Positions 58,429 to 64,000 of a stretch of DNA of 64,000 nt are shown here, piece after piece. Both the position numbers and the translations under genes were made by a program. The notes beneath the pieces are model-generated. The model searched no databases. It was not told the origin of the DNA and saw nothing but the letters and a program-made list of their open reading frames with translations. Source of the DNA: Cryptomeria japonica (taxonomy: Eukaryota; Streptophyta; Pinopsida; Cupressales; Cupressaceae); the NCBI RefSeq assembly GCF_030272615.1, contig NC_081407.1, positions 267,918,075 to 267,982,074 of the forward strand. Direction: 5' to 3'. The first letter of the stretch is position 1, and each line of letters starts with the position of its first letter.

Positions 58429-59347
58429 CCTAACCCTAACCCCAAGGTTTATCCTAGAACTCTAACCCTAACCCTAATATTAACCCTACTTGTATCTTAA
58501 TTAAACTCTTACTCTAATTAAACCCTAACCATATTTACAGCTCTAATTTTAATTCTAACCCTAACCATAATTCTAACACTACCCTAAGTCTAATGACAAC
58601 CTTGTTTCTAATTATAGCCCTAAATTAACCCTAACCCTAATTGAACCATAAGACAAACCTTTATTAAACCTTAATCCTAACCCTAATTAAACCTTAATTA
58701 AACTCAAACCCTAACCCCAAACCTAAACTTAACCATGACCACAAGCTTTATCTTAGAATTATAACCTTGATTTTAATTATACCCTAACCCTACTTGAACT
58801 CTAAATAAACTCTAACCCTAACCCTAATTGAACACTAACCCTATTTATAACCATATTTATAATCTCAATTCTAATGTCAACCCTCATTCTAATTGTAATC
58901 ATAACCCTAATTATAAACCTAATTGTCACTATAACTCTAGCTCTAATTATAACTCTATGATAACCCTAATTGTAACCCTAAGCTTAATCCTAGCCATAAT
59001 CCTATTTGTAATCTTAACCTTGATTATAACCTTAATGTTAACACTAATTCTAACCCCAAACCTAATCCTTATTCTAATCCTTACACCAAATATAAGTATT
59101 CTAACCTTAAACCCTAACCTTAAATCTAATTGTAATACTATTTTAACACTAACTTTTCCTAAACCTTATTATAACCCTAACCCTAATTATATTCCCAATG
59201 TTGACACTAAGTATAAACCAAACACTAGCCCTAATTCTAAATATAATATTGAACACATTTCTATTGTAATGATAATTGTAATCATTACCTTAACCCTCAC
59301 CCCATTCTTAACAATAACCCTAACCTAAGCATTAATTCTAATCTTAA
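58424..59347. repeat. Degenerate telomere-like tract, remainder of unit C
   Basis: Continues the unit interrupted at 39704 with about 920 bases of CCCTAA variants, C-rich strand on plus. The frame at 58828-59328 (Asn/Thr/Leu/Ile-rich) is only a translation of this repeat. Confidence 0.88.
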
Positions 59348-59350
59348 TGT

Positions 59351-60244
59351 TGTTGAGAAAAATGGTGTCTCAACCTTGCATTTATGCGAGGTTACTATTT
59401 ATAGTAAGTTTTCATTTGAGCACAAAATGGTGCGAAACTCTCCTTGAAGCTTCTGGTTGGCTAGATAAGCATTCCAGTAAAGTTGCGTCGCAAGGTCACA
59501 GCTAGTTTTGAAGATATTAAAGTTTTCATCTTGGAGGGGTGTAATAAAATATTTAAACTTAATTTTGGGGGCTTTAGAGGCTCTGAAACGCCCTGAAAAG
59601 TGGCCGTAACCAGTGCAGTGGGTTACGAGGTGATAGAGCACTTCGCTAGCTTTTCGGCGCTTCAAACGGTTCGTCAATCGGACACCCGGTTCTCAAGTTA
59701 TGACCTCCGGAAGTTTGTACTCCTGAAATAGGAAAAATAATTTGTATCGGATACATAAATGAGCTGTAAAAGGGAGCGACACGTGTTGATGTGTGCTTTA
59801 ACATGTCATAGCGCATCTAGAAGGGAGATAAGGTCGGCTACACCTTATTGAGTGGTTTTAGCCCATGGTTTTGTAATACCGTTTGACGATTTCTTGTATT
59901 GTATCTCCTATTTATGAGGTGTGTGAGATAGAGGTTGTGTGTAAGATTCTTATGGCTATTGAGTTGCTTCTGAATCTCTGATTAGTGGTACTTCTGCGAA
60001 GAGCTTGCTCTGCAAGTATGTTGTAATATGTTCTTGATTGCTGAATAAAATATTGAGCTGCTTTTGGAGTGTGGGGTTTTTCTCCCGAAAGGGTTTTCCC
60101 CACGTAAATCACTGTGTTGTGGTATGAATGCTATTATATCTATTTCTATTTTCTGTAACTGTTGTAACGATCTGAAAAAGTTTTGCATTACCCTCCTCTC
60201 AAGGTTAGTGTAGGAAGTTGTTTCCGCTACTTAACTTCCTTACA
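59351..60244 (+). repeat. 5' LTR of the right-hand copia element
   Basis: It starts TGTTGAGAAAAATGG (or three bases earlier, TGTTGTTG) and ends CTTCCTTACA. It contains a module at about 59645-59705 (GCTTTTCGGCGCTTCAAACG, CAATCGGACACCCGG, TCTCAAGTTATGACC). The CCCGAAAGGGTTTTCCCCACG block near its end is common in plant copia LTRs. Confidence 0.88.
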
Positions 60245-60246
60245 AG

Positions 60247-60258
60247 TGGTATCAGAGC
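60247..60258 (+). promoter_or_regulatory. Primer-binding site (initiator tRNA-Met)
   Basis: TGGTATCAGAGC, the exact plant copia consensus, two bases after the LTR end. Confidence 0.95.
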
Positions 60259-60368
60259 TTGATCACCTTTGGTTTCAATTGTGGGCAGTTGGGTTTTTTG
60301 AACTAATCCAGATTTGAGTGGGAGCTTGTGCAGAAGACACTTTTTGATCTTGTTGCAGGAATATTCAG

Positions 60369-61200
60369 ATGGCTAGTTCGTCAGGGAGAATAGAGGTGGA
60401 GAAATTTAATGGAAGTAATTTTGAGATGTGGAAGCTGAAGATGGAAGATCTGCTAATAGATTGAGATCTTTGGGATGCTGTTGATGCGAATGTCCAAAGG
60501 CCCTCAGATTCTACTGCGGCAGCTCAGTATGATGTTATGGACCGAAAAGCCAAGGGTCTAATCAGACTGTGCCTGGCAGACTCTGTTCTAATCAATGTCC
60601 ATGAAGAGAACTCTGCAAAGAAGCTATGGACTAAGCTTGGTGAGATGTATCAAGTGAAATTTTTATTAAATCAAATTTTCTTAAGAAAGAAATTGTATTC
60701 CTTGAAGATGGAAGAGGGTGGACGAATTGCAGACCACTTAGAAGCATTCAATATGTTAATGGCTCAATTAGTATCCGTCGGTGTTAAGATGGACGAGGAG
60801 GAGAAATGTCAGATCTTGCTTTGTTCTTTGCCCGATTCGTGGGATTCTCTTGTTATGGCTATCGGTAGTACTTCTGTTGTTTTGAAATCTGAAGACGTGG
60901 TGGGTGCTCTACTTGGTGAAGAGATGCGAAGGAAGATATCCATCAGTTCAAAGGAAGCCCTAACCGTTCGTGGAAGACCTAAGGAGAAAGGCAAGAAGAA
61001 TGAGAAGTGCGACAAGTCCAAATTCAAAGGGAGATCGAAATCTCTTGGAAAGTCCAAAGTTATTTGCTGGAACTGTGGTAAACCGGGTCACATCCGTAAG
61101 GACTGCAAAGAAGAAAAGAAGAAGAAGAAAAAGAAAAAGTTCGATTCTGATTCTGAGTCCGACAAGGAAGATGGCGATGCATTTATTGCGGCTTTGGCGA
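60369..61200 (+). pseudogene. gag: gag, copia type, one stop codon
   Basis: Starts at ATG 60369 (MASSSGRIEVEKFNGSNFEMW). The gag core has RLCLADSVLINV and LEAFNMLMAQL blocks, then a Lys-rich segment, an intact CCHC knuckle CWNCGKPGHIRKDC (61065-61106) and an acidic/Lys tail. A TGA at 60462-60464 falls where Arg (CGA) would fit. Otherwise open. Confidence 0.9.
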
Positions 61201-62830
61201 CTCATGCAGGTAATGATGCCTGGCTAATTGACTCAGGTGCATCTTTTCATATGACTTCCAATAGAGATTGGTTTTCTGAATATGAAGGATTTAATGGAGG
61301 TAAGGTGTACTTGGGTGATGATTCACATCTAGACATTGTTGGTCGAGGTAAAGTTAGAATCAGGTTTTCTGATGGTAGAATAAAAAGGATTAATGGTGTG
61401 CTGCATATCCCTGGATTAAAATGAAACTTGTTATCTGTGAGCAAACTGATAGATGCGGGTGTGCAAGTAGTCTTTTCTGAAGCAGGATGTAAGATGATTA
61501 AGGGTGCTATGGTAGTTGCTAGAGGTGTCAGGTTTGGCACTTTGTATAAGCTTGAAGCATACACTGTTGAGTGTAATAGCACTTCTGTAAAAAGTAAATC
61601 TGCGGATACTTCACTAGAAGATTTGAAGGTTTCACCTTCAGTAGATGGAAATGGTTTTTGGGTACCTAAGGGTGCTCTTTCGTCTGAAGCAAAGTTACCT
61701 GCAGAGAAGACTATGTTATGGCACCAGAGACTTGGCCACATTGGAGAAAAGGGTCTAAGGACCTTGAAAAATAAAAACCTTGTTGAAGGTTTAAATGATT
61801 GTAATCTTGACTTTGATTTCTGTGAGCATTGCATTTATGGAAAATAAAATTGCGTTCAGTTTTACTCTAGTTCTCATAAAACTTGTGGTGTTTTGGATCT
61901 TATCCATTCTGATGTGTTTGGTCCAGTAGATGTCTCTTCGATTGGAAAATCCACATATTATGTTTCATTTATTGATGATTTTAGTAGAAGGACATGGGTT
62001 TATTTTCTAAAGAGCAAATCTGAAGTTTTTAGTCGTTTTAAAGAATTTAAAGCAATGGTTGAGTTGCAGACTGGAAAGAAAATAAAATGTTTGTGAACTG
62101 ATAATGGCGGTGAGTTTTGCTCTAATGATTTTGATAGATTCTGTAAAGACTATGGAATTAACAGGCAGAAGACAACTCCGTATTCTCCACAGCAGAATGG
62201 AGTTGCAGAAAGAATGAACAGGACACTGATGGAGAAGGCTAGGAGTATGTTGAGTGGTGCTGGTCTCGAACAAAAGTTTTGGGTTGAAGCTGTTGCCACT
62301 GCTTGCTACCTGATTAACAGGTCTCCTACATCAGCTCTTGTTGATAAAACGCCTATGGAAGCATGGTCAGGTCACAAGCCTTCATTGAGACATCTTAGAG
62401 TTTTTGGTTGCGAGGCATATGCACATGTGCCAAAGGAGAAGCGAACAAAGTTGGAGAACAAGGCTGTGAAATGTATCTTCATCGGGTATAGTTATGGTGT
62501 GAAAGGATACAAGCTTTGGGACCCTGTTGCACAAAAGGTAATTCACAGTAGAAGTGTTATTTTTAGAGAAATTAAGTCTCCTTCTGTTACATTGCAGCCA
62601 GAACAGACTAAAAAAGAAGATGTGATTCAACTTCCTTGTACACCTAAAAGAGTTGAATCGAGACCCCTAGATAGGCAAGAAGTTGAGGAGAGCTCGTCTA
62701 GCTCCGAATCTTCAGAAGAGGAGGAAGAACCTCCAACTCAGCTTGTTCGAAGGTCTACAAGACATAGACAACCACCTGAAAGGTATTCACCTAATGATTG
62801 GAGATGTATTTTTGCTTTGAATACTAGTGT
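61201..62830 (+). pseudogene. Protease and integrase, copia type, three stop codons
   Basis: Protease: WLIDSGASFHMTSN with the catalytic Asp at 61230. Integrase: zinc-binding region with WHQRLGHIGEKG and the CEHC block; catalytic Asp in LIHSDVFGP, Asp in TDNGGEF and Glu in GVAERMNRT. The C-terminal part has RVFGCEAYAHVP and CIFIGYSYGVKGY. Stops TGA about 61424, TAA about 61845 and TGA about 62094 sit where Arg, Gln and Arg fit (CGA, CAA, CGA). Confidence 0.92.
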
Positions 62831-64000
62831 GGATGAACCGAAATCTGTAGAAGAGGCATTAGGTATGAATGATGCAGAATCCTGGAAGATTGCTATGGAG
62901 GAAGAAATGGTAGCTTTGAAAAAGAATGATACATGGGATCTTGTACCATTGCCTGAAGGACGAAAACCTATTGGTTGTAAATGGGTGTTCAAGAAAAAGA
63001 TTGGTTCAGATGGAAGCATTGAGAAGTATAAAGCAAGGTTGGTTGCAAAAGGCTACTCTCAGGTTGAGGGTGTTGATTACGGTGAGATATTTTCTCCTGT
63101 TGCAAAAATGACGTCCATTAGATTTTTGCTTTCTATTGCTACTACTTATGATTTAGAGGTTGAGCAAATGGATGTGAAAACTACTTTCCTTCATGGTGAT
63201 TTGGAGGAAGATATTTATATGACACAGCCGGAGCACTATGTGGTGAAAGGCAAAAGTAATTTGGTCTGTAAATTGAAGAAATCTTTGCATGGCATCAAAC
63301 AAAGTCCTAGGATGTGGTACCAGAAATTTGATACATATGTGTTGAGTTTGGGATTTGAACGTTCTAAATCAAATCACTGTGTTTATTATAAATCTGATGG
63401 TGATCATTTCTTATTCATTGCATTGTATGTTGATGATATGTTATTCATTGGTAAAGGTAAAGGTATGATTTCAAAACTGAAGTCTCAGCTCGCTGCTAAA
63501 TTTGAAATGAAAGATCTTGGTGTAGCAAAGCACATTCTTGGGATGGAAATTAGAAGAGATAGGGTGAACAGAAAGCTATGGCTAGGCCAGAGTAAGTATG
63601 TGAATTCAGTGTTACAGAGGTTCAACATGCAGAATTGTAGACCATTGAGTGTTCCTTTTACAGTTGGAACGAAACTATCTGTTTCAGATTGTCCTACATC
63701 CCCATTGGAGATGGAAGACATGAGCAGAGTGCCTTACCAGAGTGCGGTTGGAAGCTTGATGTATGCTATGGTCTGTACTAGACCAGACATTGCCCAAGCA
63801 GTGGGAGTTCTTTCTAGATATATGTCTAATCCTGGTAGAGTTCATTGGGATGCAGTCAAAAGAGTCTTCAGATATTTGAAGGGTACTTCAGAGTATTCTT
63901 TGTGTTATCATGGTAATTCAATTGGAGACATGACTTCCCTTGATATCCATGGTTATGTGGATTCAGATTGGGCAGGTGATATTGATAGCAGAAGATCCAC
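62831..64000 (+). CDS. Reverse transcriptase and start of RNase H, copia type (cut by window end)
   Basis: Part of the same polyprotein, open without a stop from 62097 to 64000. RT blocks: WDLVPLPEGRKPIGCKWVFK, YKARLVAKGYSQ, VEQMDVKTTFLHGDL, ALYVDDMLFIG with catalytic YVDD starting at 63426, and KYVNSVLQRFNM. RNase H begins with YVDSDWAGDIDSRRS at the edge. Its product would be cDNA of the element; upstream stops prevent normal translation. Confidence 0.92.

Larger units (their letters stand above)
59348..64000 (+). mobile_element. Ty1/copia element, Tnt1/Tork style, 3' end outside the window
   Basis: It has a 5' LTR of about 0.9 kb, a standard initiator tRNA-Met primer site and a gag-pol frame in the copia order gag, protease, integrase, RT, RNase H. 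The whole frame is in one phase from 60369 to the window end with four stops and no frameshift. It adjoins the telomere-like tract. Confidence 0.93.

Noticed and set aside
58828-59328. Open frame of 166 codons, Asn/Thr/Leu/Ile-rich
   Set aside because: It is a translation of the degenerate CCCTAA-like repeat; open frames arise because the repeat rarely makes stops in this phase.

Overview
This is nuclear DNA of a seed plant with a large, repeat-rich genome. A gymnosperm is my best guess; I infer it from the retroelement types, the degenerate telomere-like tracts and a 2.7 kb leader intron, and I cannot name a species. Most of the window is LTR retrotransposons in various states of decay, separated by AT-rich non-coding DNA. 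I see one convincing host gene: a cytosolic 40S ribosomal protein eS7 (RPS7) gene on the minus strand, with coding exons at 30750-31997 and a 5' untranslated exon at about 34756-34866.

Layout. 1-6.6 kb: the leader and gag N-terminus of a Ty3-type element, continued by an unrelated decayed reading frame (ORF-X), then a long decayed reading frame on the opposite strand (ORF-Y) with a leader full of TTGAAC motifs. 6599-7757: a solo LTR with a perfect 5 bp target duplication. 7.85-10.05 kb: a decayed coiled-coil reading frame. 11.3-17.5 kb: a Ty1/copia-type element with gag but no pol, interrupted by a 2.28 kb non-autonomous LTR element (12845-15121). 18.5-20.7 kb: a relative of that small element and a second solo LTR. 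20.7-30.7 kb: non-coding DNA with two-copy tandem duplications. 30.7-34.9 kb: the eS7 gene. 35.6-39.7 and 58.4-59.3 kb: degenerate CCCTAA-like tracts. 39705-58423: a complete 18.7 kb Ty3 element of the Tat/Ogre type. 59.35 kb to the window end: a Ty1/copia element of the Tnt1/Tork style whose 3' end lies outside.

The Tat-type element is the most interesting object. It has 1426 bp LTRs, a GTAAC target duplication, a gag-protease-G-patch-RT-RNase H-second RNase H-integrase polyprotein, and downstream an antisense reading frame resembling the plant mobile domain inside a GC-rich island. Two clusters of a short AGCGCT-centred motif sit just inside the two LTRs in opposite orientations, so each cluster lies in the 5' leader of its own reading frame (gag on one strand, the antisense frame on the other). 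Almost every stop codon in this element and in the right-hand copia element is explained by a C-to-T change on one strand or the other, the signature of methylation-driven decay. One case is shown directly by comparison with the paralogous copy at the left edge.
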